From the NCBI GenBank assembly GCA_034429215.1, contig DAOUGI010000023.1, forward strand, positions 1 through 64,000: 64,000 nucleotides of DNA, written 5' to 3'. The translations under genes were made by a program, and so were the position numbers. The DNA is from JAFGOG01 sp034429215 (lineage in GTDB: Bacteria > Chloroflexota > Anaerolineae > JAAYZQ01). Under the pieces are notes generated by a model. The model saw nothing but the letters and a program-made list of their open reading frames with translations, ran no database searches and was not told the DNA's origin. Numbering within the stretch: position 1 is the stretch's first letter; every line of letters begins with the position of its first letter. Of this stretch, positions 41,211-50,182 are shown piece after piece.

Positions 41211-42923
41211 ATGGCCAAAAACGCGCAGTATTCCCCGCCCTGGACCGAGTCCCCGCCGCCGCCGGGAAGCTTTCGCTCGATCCTGAAATGGGGCAGCCCA
41301 ACCGAGTTCAAGCACCCCAACCACAGGCTGTACGAGCTGATGAAGCAGGTCTTTGGCCTGACCGACGCCGATTTCCGGGAGCGGACCAACACCGGCGAGA
41401 TGCCGGTCGCGGTCACCCAGCCCTGCCGGCTGCCGCCGGAGACGCTGGCCGGGCTGGCCGAAATAGCCGGCGAGGAGAATGTCAAGACCGATGCCTGGTC
41501 GCGGGCCGGCGCCTGCTACGGCAAAGCAGAGCTGGACGCGGCGCGCCTGCGGGCCGGTGTCGTCGAAAACCCGCCCGATGCCGTCGTCGATCCGCGGAAT
41601 GCTGACGACGTTCGCCGGCTGGTCGCCTTTTGTCACGAGCGCCGCATCCCGATCACGCCCTTTGGCGCCGGCTCGGGCGTCACGCGGGGAGCCGAATGCA
41701 TGCGAGGCGGCATCTCCCTGCGGCTCAGCACCCACATGAACCGCATCCTGGCCCTGAACCCGATCGACCAGACCGTGACCGTGGAACCGGGCATCTACGG
41801 GCCGGCGCTGGAAGAGGCGCTGAACGAGGCCCCAGAGCGCTTGAGCGCGCCCGATCGTTACACCTGCGGCCACTTTCCCCAGTCGTTCGAGTACTCGACC
41901 GTTGGCGGCTGGGTGGTCACCCGCGGGGCAGGGCAGAACTCTACCTACTATGGCAAGATCGAGCACCTGGTCCTGTCGCAAAAGTATGTCACCCCCGTTG
42001 GCGACATTGTGACAGTGAACGTTCCAGGCAAAGCCACCGGCCCGGACATCGACCAGATCATGATCGGCTCCGAGGGAGCATACGGCATCCTGGTCGAGGT
42101 CACTCTCAAGCTCGGCCGCTTCCGGCCCGAAAACCGCCGGCGGTTCAGCTTTGTCTTTCGCGATTGGGACGCCGGCTGCCAAGCCTGCCGCGAGGTGATG
42201 CAGGGGGAGTTTGGCTTTCCGTCGGTATTTCGCCTATCGGACCCGGAGGAAACCGACGTGGCTTTCAAGCTGTACGGGGTCGAAGGGACGCCACTGGACC
42301 CGCTCCTGACGCGGTTGGGCTACCGGCCAGGGGAACGCTGCCTGCTGTTGGGCCACACCGACGGCGACAGGGACCTGGGCAAGCTGATCAGGCGCAAGAT
42401 CGGCCGCATCTGCAAGCGGCATGGTGCACTGACCACTACCGGCTATGTCACGAAAAGCTGGGAGCACGGCCGCTTTCGCGACCCTTACATGCGTGAGGAC
42501 CTGGGGGATTTTGGGATCGTGCTCGATACGCTCGAGTGTGGCGTGAGCTGGACAAACCTGCCGCGGGTGTGGGCCGGCGTGCGCGATTATGTCCGCTCCC
42601 GGCCGCGGACGATCTGCATGTGTCACGCTTCGCATTTCTATCCACAGGGAACCAATCTGTACTTTATCTTTATCGCGCGCATGAGCGGCACCCAGGAGTA
42701 CCTGGACCTCCAAGCCGGCATCCTGGATGCGATCCGCACCTATGGGGGAACGATGAGCCATCATCACGGCATCGGCAAGGCGACGGCCCCCTGGCTGGAG
42801 GGTCAGATCGGCGCTAATCAGCTCGCGGTTCTGCGGGCGCTCAAACAGCACTTTGATCCGCACGGCATTATGAACCCGGGCGGCACGCTGGCCCTGGACC
42901 TGCCCGAGGAAATGCGCAAGTAG
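41211..42923 (+). CDS. alkyl-DHAP synthase-like FAD-binding oxidoreductase
   Basis: 570-residue VAO/PCMH-type flavoprotein. FAD-binding half with TPFGAGSGVTRGAE, TVTVEPGIYGPALEEAL and GSEGAYGILVEVTLKLGR. The C-terminal cap ends with MSHHHGIGKATAPW and FDPHGIMNPGGTL. The HHHG segment and size (about 570-600) fit alkylglycerone-phosphate synthase, which swaps an acyl for an alkyl chain on DHAP, rather than lactate/glycolate oxidase (about 460-490). The upstream glpD supplies DHAP, supporting an ether-lipid role. A different hydroxy-acid dehydrogenase function cannot be excluded. Confidence 0.8.
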   Translation: MAKNAQYSPPWTESPPPPGSFRSILKWGSPTEFKHPNHRLYELMKQVFGLTDADFRERTNTGEMPVAVTQPCRLPPETLAGLAEIAGEENVKTDAWSRAGACYGKAELDAARLRAGVVENPPDAVVDPRNADDVRRLVAFCHERRIPITPFGAGSGVTRGAECMRGGISLRLSTHMNRILALNPIDQTVTVEPGIYGPALEEALNEAPERLSAPDRYTCGHFPQSFEYSTVGGWVVTRGAGQNSTYYGKIEHLVLSQKYVTPVGDIVTVNVPGKATGPDIDQIMIGSEGAYGILVEVTLKLGRFRPENRRRFSFVFRDWDAGCQACREVMQGEFGFPSVFRLSDPEETDVAFKLYGVEGTPLDPLLTRLGYRPGERCLLLGHTDGDRDLGKLIRRKIGRICKRHGALTTTGYVTKSWEHGRFRDPYMREDLGDFGIVLDTLECGVSWTNLPRVWAGVRDYVRSRPRTICMCHASHFYPQGTNLYFIFIARMSGTQEYLDLQAGILDAIRTYGGTMSHHHGIGKATAPWLEGQIGANQLAVLRALKQHFDPHGIMNPGGTLALDLPEEMRK

Positions 42924-42943
42924 GTAACGGGAGAAGGGCTTGG

Positions 42944-43570
42944 CTAAGGCCTTGGGGTGGGTGTTGACTTGAAGGAGAGGCGGCGCTCGGTGCCCTGCCT
43001 GAGCCGTTGGATGTTGGGCCGGTGGGCATTGACGATGATGATCCAGGCCAGGACGCCGTACAGGATATAGGTCGAGGCCAGGATGCCGGCCAGGCTTAGA
43101 GCCAGTAGAAGGAAGGGCATCACCGTCAGCACGGTCAGCGAGCCGACCGAGGCATAGCGGGTAATGGCAATGACCAGGATCAGCAGGATGATCAGGCCAA
43201 GCCCGGCCGGCCAATAGATAGCGCTCAGCGCCCCCAACGACGTGCCCACGCCGGCCCCGCCGTGAAAGTGGAGGGTGAACGGGAGGTTGTGGCCAAGGAT
43301 GGCCGCCGCGCCGGCCAGCACCGCCGCCACCGGCAGGTCGCTGATCTGGCCGGCCGCCCACACTGCGAGCGCCCCTTTGCCGACGTCCAGCGCTCCGGTG
43401 AGCAGCGCAGGCAACAACCCCAGCACGCGAAATACGTTGGTGCCCCCTATCCGGCCACTGTGATGGCGCAGGATATCAACGCCCCACAGCTTGCTGATCA
43501 GGTATCCGGATGGAAAGCTGCCCAGGAGATAGCCCACCACGGCCGCGGCGATCACCAGCACGACCTGCAT
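42944..43570 (-). CDS. plsY: glycerol-3-phosphate acyltransferase PlsY
   Basis: Membrane acyltransferase using acyl phosphate to make lysophosphatidate. 208 residues with about five helices. Signatures are GSFPSGYLISKLWGVDI, SGRIGGTNVFRVLG and LPFTLHFHGGAGVGTSLGAL. Converges with the alkyl-DHAP-synthase-like gene (20 nt between stops). The acyl-phosphate supply (PlsX) is not in the window. Confidence 0.94.
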   Translation of the reverse strand: MQVVLVIAAAVVGYLLGSFPSGYLISKLWGVDILRHHSGRIGGTNVFRVLGLLPALLTGALDVGKGALAVWAAGQISDLPVAAVLAGAAAILGHNLPFTLHFHGGAGVGTSLGALSAIYWPAGLGLIILLILVIAITRYASVGSLTVLTVMPFLLLALSLAGILASTYILYGVLAWIIIVNAHRPNIQRLRQGTERRLSFKSTPTPRP

Positions 43571-43690
43571 AACCTATCTGCACCTCTCTGCTGCCTATTC
43601 ATAGCACAACATAGACAAAAACACAAGAACGCTGATCTGGTTACGCCGGTAGAATAGAACCGCGGGTCGCCAGAGAGCCGAGGTGGTGGC

Positions 43691-43720
43691 TTGACACACA
43701 GTGCAGGAGTGTGCTACAAT
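43691..43720 (+). promoter_or_regulatory. promoter of DUF5107 gene
   Basis: Near-consensus -35 TTGACA (43691-43696), 18-bp spacer, -10 TACAAT (43715-43720). Only about 15 nt separate the predicted transcript start from the ATG at 43742. Confidence 0.75.
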
Positions 43721-43741
43721 CTGGGCGGATGAGGTCGAGCG

Positions 43742-45883
43742 ATGCAATGTCTGGTTGTCGTGTGGCTGGGCTTGGCACTGCTGCTAGGCGTGGGAAGCGG
43801 GCGGCCGTCTCCTGACCTGGATCCGGGTCGGGGGACCACCCCTGCCGAGACACCAACGGTCCAGGTATCGACGACAACGTTGACCATCCCCACCTACCCC
43901 TACGCCGGCTTTTTAGAAGCCGAGCACTCTGACACCTACAACATGACCTATTACAAGCTCAACTGGAGCGAGTACGAGGCTTCTGGCCCGCAGCCGTCAC
44001 CCCACGACTATACCGCCCTGGTTGTGGAAAACGCCTGGCTGCGGCTCACCTTCCTGCCCGAGCTGGGCGGCCGCCTGTATGGAGTGACCGACAAGACGAC
44101 CGGCGAAGAGCTGCTCTACCAGAATCCGGTCGTCAAGCCCACCCACTGGGGGCCGCCCGAGCAGGGCTGGTGGCTGGCCGTCGGCGGGATCGAGTGGTGC
44201 CTCCCGGTGGAAGAGCACGGCTACGAATGGGGAGAGGAATGGTACTATAGCGTATCGACCTCAGTTGAGGGCGCAACGGTCTGGCTGTGGGACACCTTCT
44301 CCGAAGAGCGGGTGCGGGCCGAGATCAAGGTCTTTTTGCCGGCCGGCCAGGCTGCTTTTACCGTTACTCCCCGGCTGGAAAACCCGACCGGCGCGCCGGT
44401 GACCTTCAAGTTCTGGGACAATGCCATGCTGGCTCCCGGCCCGGCCAACACGGTAGGGCGCCTGCTGCGCTTTGCCATGCCGATCGACCAGGTCACCGTT
44501 CACAGCCGGGGCGACGACTATCTTCCCGGAGCCGGCGAGCCGATGAGCTGGCCTGCCTACGACGGCATCGATTATTCCCAATTGGGCAACTGGAACCAAT
44601 GGCTCGGATTCTTTGCTCGTCCCCAGGCGGCCGAGGATTGGGCCGGCGTCTACGCCGAGGGGGTCAAGCGCGGTGTCGCCCGCGTCTTTCCCCGCGAGAT
44701 AGCGGTCGGGGTCAAGGGGTTTGGCTTTGGCTGGACCAGCCCGATCGACCCGACCAACTGGACAGACGACGGCAGCACCTATGTCGAGCTGCATGGCGGG
44801 CCGGCGCCGACCTTCTGGGATGCGATTACCCTCAACCCCAACCAAACGCTGGAGTGGACCGAGACCTGGCTGCCGCTGCGGGACATTCCCGCGTTGAGCC
44901 TGGCCACCCCCGACGTAGCCCTGGGGCTCAAGGCCGGTGGAGCGGACCTCGACCTGGGCGCCGTCCTGGCCGGCGGCGGGACCGACGTCAGCCTGCGGCT
45001 GTGGCGCCAGGCCGGCTGTGGCCTGTTGTGGCGCCAGGACCAATTGAGCCTTGACCCAGGTGAGGCTTACACAGCACACCTGACCGGGATCGGGCTGGGA
45101 ACGGACCAGGTCGTGCTCGGCGTGCTGCAAGGCAACAGCCTGCTGGCCCTCAGCGGCGACCTGACCTGCCCGGCGGTCACGTCGCAGGTAGACGCGCTGA
45201 GCACGGTGCAGACGGCGGCCGGCTTTACGGTCCAGTGGAGCGCCGCCGATCCCGGCGGCGTGCTGACCGGCTACGATATCCAGGTGCGTGACGGCGACAC
45301 AGAAGCACCGTGGACCGATTGGCTCACCGGCACAACCGGCACATCGGCCGATTTCACCGGCCACGACGGCCATACCTACACCTTTCGCAGCCGCGCCCGG
45401 GATCTATGGGGCCGCCTGGAAAGCTGGCCCGGCGGCAGTTGGCAAGACACCTTCACCACGGTCCTGCTCGAACCGGCCCCGGTGCTCATCACCTCCGACA
45501 AGACGGCCTGGCCGGTGTGCGTGGATCCCGGCGACGAGGTAGAATTCGAGATCCATCTGAACAACACCGGCAACCTGGCGGCGGGAGTCCAGGTGACCGA
45601 TCCACTGCCGGCAAACGTGACGGTCACCGCCGGGCCATGGATCAGCCCTGCTCTGCCGCCGCCGGCGCTGATCAGCGGCACGGTAGGTTGGGCCGGCAGC
45701 CTGGCCGCCGGCCAGACAGGGGTCACTATCGGCTTTACGGCGCAGATATCGGACGTTAATCCGGGGGAGGAAATTGTCAACATCGCCTGGATCGACGACG
45801 CGGTCCATCCCATCCTGCAGCGCCGGGCAATGCTCAAACGGTGCGCCCGCTTTTACCTGCCGCTGATCGTTCGAGCCTGGTAG
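43742..45883 (+). CDS. exported DUF5107-type multidomain protein
   Basis: 713 residues. N-terminal signal peptide (MQCLVVVWLGLALLLGVGSG). A large beta-rich domain follows (residues about 45-390), with ENAWLRLTFLPELGGRLYGVTD and GIEWCLPVEEHGYEWG, as in DUF5107/galactose-mutarotase-like proteins. Then comes a fibronectin-like module (residues about 485-580) and a DUF11-type repeat (VEFEIHLNNTGNLAAGVQVT). The C-terminus is FYLPLIVRAW, an LPLI-type tail frequent in Chloroflexota exported proteins (recalled). It is probably surface-exposed and glycan-binding. Convergent with nothing; own promoter. Confidence 0.78.
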   Translation: MQCLVVVWLGLALLLGVGSGRPSPDLDPGRGTTPAETPTVQVSTTTLTIPTYPYAGFLEAEHSDTYNMTYYKLNWSEYEASGPQPSPHDYTALVVENAWLRLTFLPELGGRLYGVTDKTTGEELLYQNPVVKPTHWGPPEQGWWLAVGGIEWCLPVEEHGYEWGEEWYYSVSTSVEGATVWLWDTFSEERVRAEIKVFLPAGQAAFTVTPRLENPTGAPVTFKFWDNAMLAPGPANTVGRLLRFAMPIDQVTVHSRGDDYLPGAGEPMSWPAYDGIDYSQLGNWNQWLGFFARPQAAEDWAGVYAEGVKRGVARVFPREIAVGVKGFGFGWTSPIDPTNWTDDGSTYVELHGGPAPTFWDAITLNPNQTLEWTETWLPLRDIPALSLATPDVALGLKAGGADLDLGAVLAGGGTDVSLRLWRQAGCGLLWRQDQLSLDPGEAYTAHLTGIGLGTDQVVLGVLQGNSLLALSGDLTCPAVTSQVDALSTVQTAAGFTVQWSAADPGGVLTGYDIQVRDGDTEAPWTDWLTGTTGTSADFTGHDGHTYTFRSRARDLWGRLESWPGGSWQDTFTTVLLEPAPVLITSDKTAWPVCVDPGDEVEFEIHLNNTGNLAAGVQVTDPLPANVTVTAGPWISPALPPPALISGTVGWAGSLAAGQTGVTIGFTAQISDVNPGEEIVNIAWIDDAVHPILQRRAMLKRCARFYLPLIVRAW

Positions 45884-45896
45884 TCAAGCCGCACTT

Positions 45897-45935
45897 GCCG
45901 GCATCTTTGACCTGCCGGCCATAGAGGCTTATAAT
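45897..45935 (+). promoter_or_regulatory. promoter with operator-like palindrome upstream of tldD
   Basis: -35 TTGACC (45907-45912), 17-bp spacer, -10 TATAAT (45930-45935). The -35 sits in the loop of an inverted repeat GCCGGCA (45897-45903) / TGCCGGC (45913-45919), an arrangement that could be a repressor site or a weak terminator of the preceding gene. Confidence 0.65.
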
Positions 45936-45954
45936 GGCCCCCGGGGGTGAAACC

Positions 45955-46083
45955 ATGATCTTGCCAAAGACCGTGACTCGCTCCGGCAGGAAGAGCTTGT
46001 CGTGCCGAGATGCACACACAGCCCATGTGACACTGTACCACGACGCTGAACATCCCAATTACCTAGAGCCGCGCCGCCGGTAA
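45955..46083 (+). CDS. possible 42-codon leader ORF
   Basis: Short frame MILPKTVTRSGRK...EPRRR, ending TAA at 46081-46083, between the promoter and tldD. GGGGGTGA precedes its ATG at SD distance. It is Arg- and His-rich with no recognisable family. It could be a leader peptide or simply untranslated leader; TldD/E mature peptide-derived products in some systems, so a substrate peptide is an open idea. Confidence 0.3.
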   Translation: MILPKTVTRSGRKSLSCRDAHTAHVTLYHDAEHPNYLEPRRR

Positions 46084-46126
46084 CAGGCAGCAGCTAACCG
46101 ACCATCATGGAAAAGGAGAGGTTCTC

Positions 46127-47503
46127 ATGCGAGATAAAATCGAATCAGCTTTGAGAAGCAGCAAAGCGGACTATACCGAGATCCGCATCGAACAGCGAGA
46201 CGCCACGACTGTGGCCTTTCGCGGCAAAGATCTAGAGACCGCCAGTGCGGTGGTCGACACCGGCGGGATCGTGCGCTGCCTGTGCCGCAACAATGGCTGG
46301 GGCGTGGCCACCTTCAACAGCCTGGACGGCCTGCCGGCCAGGGTGGAGCAGGCCTACGAGTGCGCCCGGGCAGCTCACAGCGAACAGCCGATCGAGCTGG
46401 CCCCGATCCCGGCCGCCCAGGAAAAGATAACTGCGCCGCTGGATGCCAAGAACGATTTCCGGGGCATTTCGATGGCAGACAAGAAAGCGCTGGCTGAGGG
46501 CTATAACAACATCCTGCTCACCTTCAGTGACAAGATCGTCGACACCCAAACCTTTTACGGCGACTCGTTCACCCGCGTCATCTTTGCCTCATCAGACGGT
46601 GCCTTAATCGAAGAGGAACGGCCGATGGTCAGCGTAGTGACCGCCGCCATCGCCCGCGACGGAGACAATGTGCAGAGCGCGCACGAGACGCGCTCGGCGC
46701 AGCGTGGCTTTGACTTTGTGCAAGGCTGCGAGCACCTGGCCCGGACGGCGGCGCAGCGGGCGGTTGATCTGTTGAGTGCCGAGACGGTAGTCGGCGGGCA
46801 GTACCCGGTGATCATCGACCCGGTCCTGGCCGGGGTGTTTATCCACGAGGCCTTTGGGCACCTGTCCGAATCCGATTTCGTGTACGAGAACCCCAAGGCT
46901 AAAGAGATGATGGTCCTTGGCCGGCGCTTTGGCCAGGATTTCCTGACCGTCTTTGACGATGGCTCGTTTCCTGGGCTGCGCGGCACCCACCGCTACGACG
47001 ACGAAGGCACGCCGACCCGGCACAACAACCTGATCAAGGACGGCATTCTGGTCGGCCGGCTGCATTCCCGCGAGACGGCAGCCAAGATGGGCGAGCCGCT
47101 CACCGGCAACGCCCGCGCCATCAACTACCGCCACGCGCCCATCGTCCGCATGACCAACACGGCCATCGAGGCCGGTACGACCTCCTTTGAGGAGATGATC
47201 AAGGGGATCAAGCTGGGCATCTATGCCTGCGACGCCTACGGCGGGCAGACCGCGCTGGAGAACTTTTCGTTCAGCTCCGGCTATGCCTGCATGATCCGCG
47301 ATGGGCAGATCGCCGAAATGGTCAAGGATGTCATCCTGGCCGGCAACCTGTTCACCACCCTGATGAACATCGACGCCATCGGCAGCGACTTTCGATGGAT
47401 CAATCATGCCGGCGGCTGCGGCAAGGGCAACCAATACCCCTTGCCGGTCGCCTTTGGCGCGCCGCACGTCCGGATCCAGGACGTCGTCATCGGCGGGAAA
47501 TAG
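46127..47503 (+). CDS. tldD: TldD family metalloprotease
   Basis: Catalytic subunit of the TldD/TldE (PmbA) heterodimeric zinc protease that trims unstructured peptides. 458 residues. The zinc motif HEAFGH (His240, Glu241, His245) lies in GVFIHEAFGHLSESDFVY, and a conserved C-terminal half contains TFDDGS-like VFDDGSFPGLRGTHRYDDEG. GGAGAGG precedes the ATG. tldE follows 11 nt downstream. Confidence 0.94.
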   Translation: MRDKIESALRSSKADYTEIRIEQRDATTVAFRGKDLETASAVVDTGGIVRCLCRNNGWGVATFNSLDGLPARVEQAYECARAAHSEQPIELAPIPAAQEKITAPLDAKNDFRGISMADKKALAEGYNNILLTFSDKIVDTQTFYGDSFTRVIFASSDGALIEEERPMVSVVTAAIARDGDNVQSAHETRSAQRGFDFVQGCEHLARTAAQRAVDLLSAETVVGGQYPVIIDPVLAGVFIHEAFGHLSESDFVYENPKAKEMMVLGRRFGQDFLTVFDDGSFPGLRGTHRYDDEGTPTRHNNLIKDGILVGRLHSRETAAKMGEPLTGNARAINYRHAPIVRMTNTAIEAGTTSFEEMIKGIKLGIYACDAYGGQTALENFSFSSGYACMIRDGQIAEMVKDVILAGNLFTTLMNIDAIGSDFRWINHAGGCGKGNQYPLPVAFGAPHVRIQDVVIGGK

Positions 47504-47514
47504 AGGAGAGAAAA

Positions 47515-48813
47515 ATGGACATCCTGAAACAACTTCAAGCCCGGGCCGAGCAGGTCGAGGTCGTTCACATCCGAACCGAAGCGACTACCATCGAGTTCGA
47601 GGCCAGCCGGTTCAAGACCAGCAAGGTCGAAGAGACCAGCGGCGTCGCCGCGCGCGTGGTGCGCAACGGTCGGCTGGGATTTTCCGCCTCCAGCGACGAG
47701 AAAGCGCTGGACCGGCTGGTGACCAACGTGCTCGAATCGGCCGCCTTCGGAGACCAGGTGCCGATCGCTTTCCCGGCGCCACAGGCCGTACCCCAGGTCA
47801 AGACGTTCGACCCAGCCATCCCCGATCTGCCCGTGGCGCGCCTGGTACAGATCGGGCAGGAGATTGTCGACCTGATCCTGGCCGTCGAGCCCGGCGCCCA
47901 GGTCAACGCCACGCTGAACCGGGGCGTGCAGCACATCAAGATCCAGAACCAGGCAGGCGTCGACGCCTCATTCAAGCGCTCGCCGCTGTCGATCGGGGCT
48001 GAGGTTGACCGCATCGAAGGCGACGACGTGCTGATCCTGTACGACATGCTCGGGACAACCGCCTGGGATGAGGATTATCTGGCCTTTGCCCGCCGTCTGG
48101 TGGACAAGCTCAAGCTGGCCCGCACACTCACGACGGTGCGCTCTGGCAAGATGCCGGTGCTTTTTTCGCCGACCGGGTCACTGGTGTTGGGCCTGCCGCT
48201 GATGGAAGGGCTGAACGGCAAGAATGTGTTCACCGGAGTCTCACCCATCCGGGACAAGGTAGGCGAAAAGCTGTTCGACGACAAGGTCACCGTCATAGAC
48301 GACGGCACGCTGGACGGCAGGTACAGCAGCGCCCCCTACGACGACGAAGGGGTCCCCCATCGCCGCAATGTGCTGGTCGAGCATGGCGTGCTAAAGGGGT
48401 TCCTGTACGACTTGAAGACAGCAGCCCAATCGGGCGTCGAATCAACCGGAAACGGCTCGCGCGGGCTGTTCAATCCACCCACTCCCGAGCCGACCAACCT
48501 GATCCTGGCCGGCGGGAGCACCCCCCTGGCCGAGATGATCGCCGGCATTGATGAAGGGCTGCTGGTCGAGGATATCCTTGGCCTCGGCCAGGGTAACATC
48601 ATCTCTGGCGCATTTTCCAACCCGCTGAGCCTGGCATTCAAGATCGAAAAGGGCGAGATCGTGGGCCGGGTCAAGGATGCATCGATCGCCGGCAACGTGT
48701 ATGACCTGCTGAAGGAAGTGACAGCGGTCAGCCGGGAGACACTGTGGGTATATGGCGGACTGTGCATGCCCTACATGCTGCTGCCGGAGATGAATGTCAT
48801 AGCCAAGGAGTAG
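47515..48813 (+). CDS. pmbA: TldE/PmbA family protein
   Basis: Non-catalytic partner of TldD, 432 residues, lacking the HExxxH motif as expected. Typical stretches are TTIEFEASRFKTSKVEETSG, VTVIDDGTLDGRYSSAPYDDEG and GLFNPPTPEPTNLILAGGST. ATG at 47515 (after AGAGGAGAG) is used because the earlier in-frame codons overlap tldD. A rho-independent terminator follows. Confidence 0.93.
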   Translation: MDILKQLQARAEQVEVVHIRTEATTIEFEASRFKTSKVEETSGVAARVVRNGRLGFSASSDEKALDRLVTNVLESAAFGDQVPIAFPAPQAVPQVKTFDPAIPDLPVARLVQIGQEIVDLILAVEPGAQVNATLNRGVQHIKIQNQAGVDASFKRSPLSIGAEVDRIEGDDVLILYDMLGTTAWDEDYLAFARRLVDKLKLARTLTTVRSGKMPVLFSPTGSLVLGLPLMEGLNGKNVFTGVSPIRDKVGEKLFDDKVTVIDDGTLDGRYSSAPYDDEGVPHRRNVLVEHGVLKGFLYDLKTAAQSGVESTGNGSRGLFNPPTPEPTNLILAGGSTPLAEMIAGIDEGLLVEDILGLGQGNIISGAFSNPLSLAFKIEKGEIVGRVKDASIAGNVYDLLKEVTAVSRETLWVYGGLCMPYMLLPEMNVIAKE

Positions 48814-48865
48814 GCTGGCGGGTTGATCCCCGTCGGCGCCTCGCGCGACAGGCCGGACTTAAAAG

Positions 48866-48905
48866 GGCTGGGGCTGAGATCCTCTTTCAGTCCCAGCCTC
48901 CGTTT
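48866..48905 (+). terminator. terminator after tldD-tldE
   Basis: GGCTGGGGCTGA (48866-48877) pairs with TCAGTCCCAGCC (48887-48898, one G-T pair), followed by TCCGTTTT. Confidence 0.8.
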
Positions 48906-48934
48906 TGGCCAAACCCTAGAATGAAACTGGACCA

Positions 48935-49870
48935 TCAATCTGGGCTATGGCCAAAGTGCCGCCGGGAGGCCAAAATCACGACCAAGCAGGCCAGCATTGG
49001 CAGCCCGACAAAGGCGCCTATTTCATAGCCTTGCAGCGGGATGCCCGACAGCATTTCCACCTCGGTAGGAGAAAACTGCAGCCATGCCAGCAGATTGGGC
49101 CACGACGTCTGAGCAAAGGTGACCAGCCAGGTCGCCGCCAGCACGGCATAGTAGACCGCCGAGCCCCACCAGGCCCACATGCGCTGCTCCCAGGTGCCCC
49201 ACAGCAATAGGCCCAGGGCCAGCACCGCGGCGGCGATCAGGTAGATACCCTCCAAGCCGCCCATCAGCGTCCCAAAGAGAGGGAACAGGCCGCGATACAA
49301 CAGCGGCACATGCAGGGCAACAAAGAAGAACAGATCCAAGAGGCAGATCACCAGGATGGCCAGCGGACGGGCTTCGAAAGCACTGGGCCGCCGATCGTGC
49401 GCCTCGAAAGTCCCGCGCACATTTCGCCCTTGGTAAAAGCGGATCCCCAGCCAGGGCAGGATCAGGTAGGACGAGGCCAGCAGCATAATAAAGATCACGC
49501 CGCCGGCCGTCGAGAAACTCTTGACCGAGGCGGTCATGAAAAAGAGGACGACAAGCAGCGGTAGACCCAGCAGGACCCAGGTCCACAGCAGCGCCAGGGC
49601 ACAAGGCCGCACCCAGCGGCGCAGGCGCACGTGGCCGTAACCGAGCGGCACCATCACCGCAGCAGCCAGGTAGTAACCCGCTACCTGGACGGCGATGTTG
49701 CCGAACATAAAGGAGCCGAAGCGGAAACCCTCATAGTAAAAGCGCCCGCCCTCCGAGAAAAGGTAAAAAACGTACAACTCGACCGGCCCTAGAAAGGCAC
49801 AGCCGATGCCAGCCACCAGCAAGACAAGCCCCAGAACCACCAGTATAAGGCGGCGGTCTCGATGATCCAT
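48935..49870 (-). CDS. polytopic membrane protein of unknown function
   Basis: 311 residues, about eight hydrophobic helices starting with LILVVLGLVLLVAGIGCAFLG and ending VGLPMLACLVVILASRR. I recognise no family and see no catalytic motif. ATG at 49870 with AAGGAGGGGG upstream; a longer open frame crosses the promoter. It is the only minus-strand gene between the tld and TCS blocks and has a consensus promoter, so it is probably well expressed. Confidence 0.65.
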   Translation of the reverse strand: MDHRDRRLILVVLGLVLLVAGIGCAFLGPVELYVFYLFSEGGRFYYEGFRFGSFMFGNIAVQVAGYYLAAAVMVPLGYGHVRLRRWVRPCALALLWTWVLLGLPLLVVLFFMTASVKSFSTAGGVIFIMLLASSYLILPWLGIRFYQGRNVRGTFEAHDRRPSAFEARPLAILVICLLDLFFFVALHVPLLYRGLFPLFGTLMGGLEGIYLIAAAVLALGLLLWGTWEQRMWAWWGSAVYYAVLAATWLVTFAQTSWPNLLAWLQFSPTEVEMLSGIPLQGYEIGAFVGLPMLACLVVILASRRHFGHSPD

Positions 49871-49904
49871 GGTTGATCCCCCTCCTTGGCCGCGGGTTAG
49901 CCTG

Positions 49905-49933
49905 ATTATATTAGGTATTGACCATACTGTCAA
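49905..49933 (-). promoter_or_regulatory. consensus promoter of membrane protein gene
   Basis: On the minus strand -35 TTGACA (49928-49933), 17-bp spacer, -10 TATAAT (49905-49910), a perfect sigma-70-type match. Confidence 0.85.
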
Positions 49934-50016
49934 GTCATAAGCGACCGGTCTCCGGATCGCTCCCCCGCTTGGGATGACAGTTTGCCAATCTGATGGCTAT
50001 ACTATGGTCTCCGATC

Positions 50017-50040
50017 CTGCCCGGCATGTCGACCGGGCAG
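50017..50040. repeat. inverted repeat in the divergent intergenic region
   Basis: CTGCCCGG (50017-50024) and CCGGGCAG (50033-50040), 8-nt spacer, about 28 nt upstream of the histidine kinase -35. The remainder of 49871-50182 holds the two promoters and no gene that I can support. Confidence 0.5.
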
Positions 50041-50067
50041 ATGGCGCCAGACAGGACATAGTTCTCA

Positions 50068-50096
50068 TTGACATGGCGGGGGTTACATGCTACAAT
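50068..50096 (+). promoter_or_regulatory. promoter of the two-component operon
   Basis: -35 TTGACA (50068-50073), 17-bp spacer, -10 TACAAT (50091-50096); leader of about 80 nt to the GTG at 50183. Confidence 0.8.
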
Positions 50097-50182
50097 GACA
50101 CCGTGATCCAGATCTCTCCGCTTTTGGCCTGTTGTGTACAGATGGCCACGGGGCAGCGGCGGCCTGGAATCTGAGGAGAAGG

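Noticed and set aside
45955..46083. tRNA or structured RNA upstream of tldD
   Set aside because: No cloverleaf or T-loop consensus can be folded; only a short ORF and promoter are visible.
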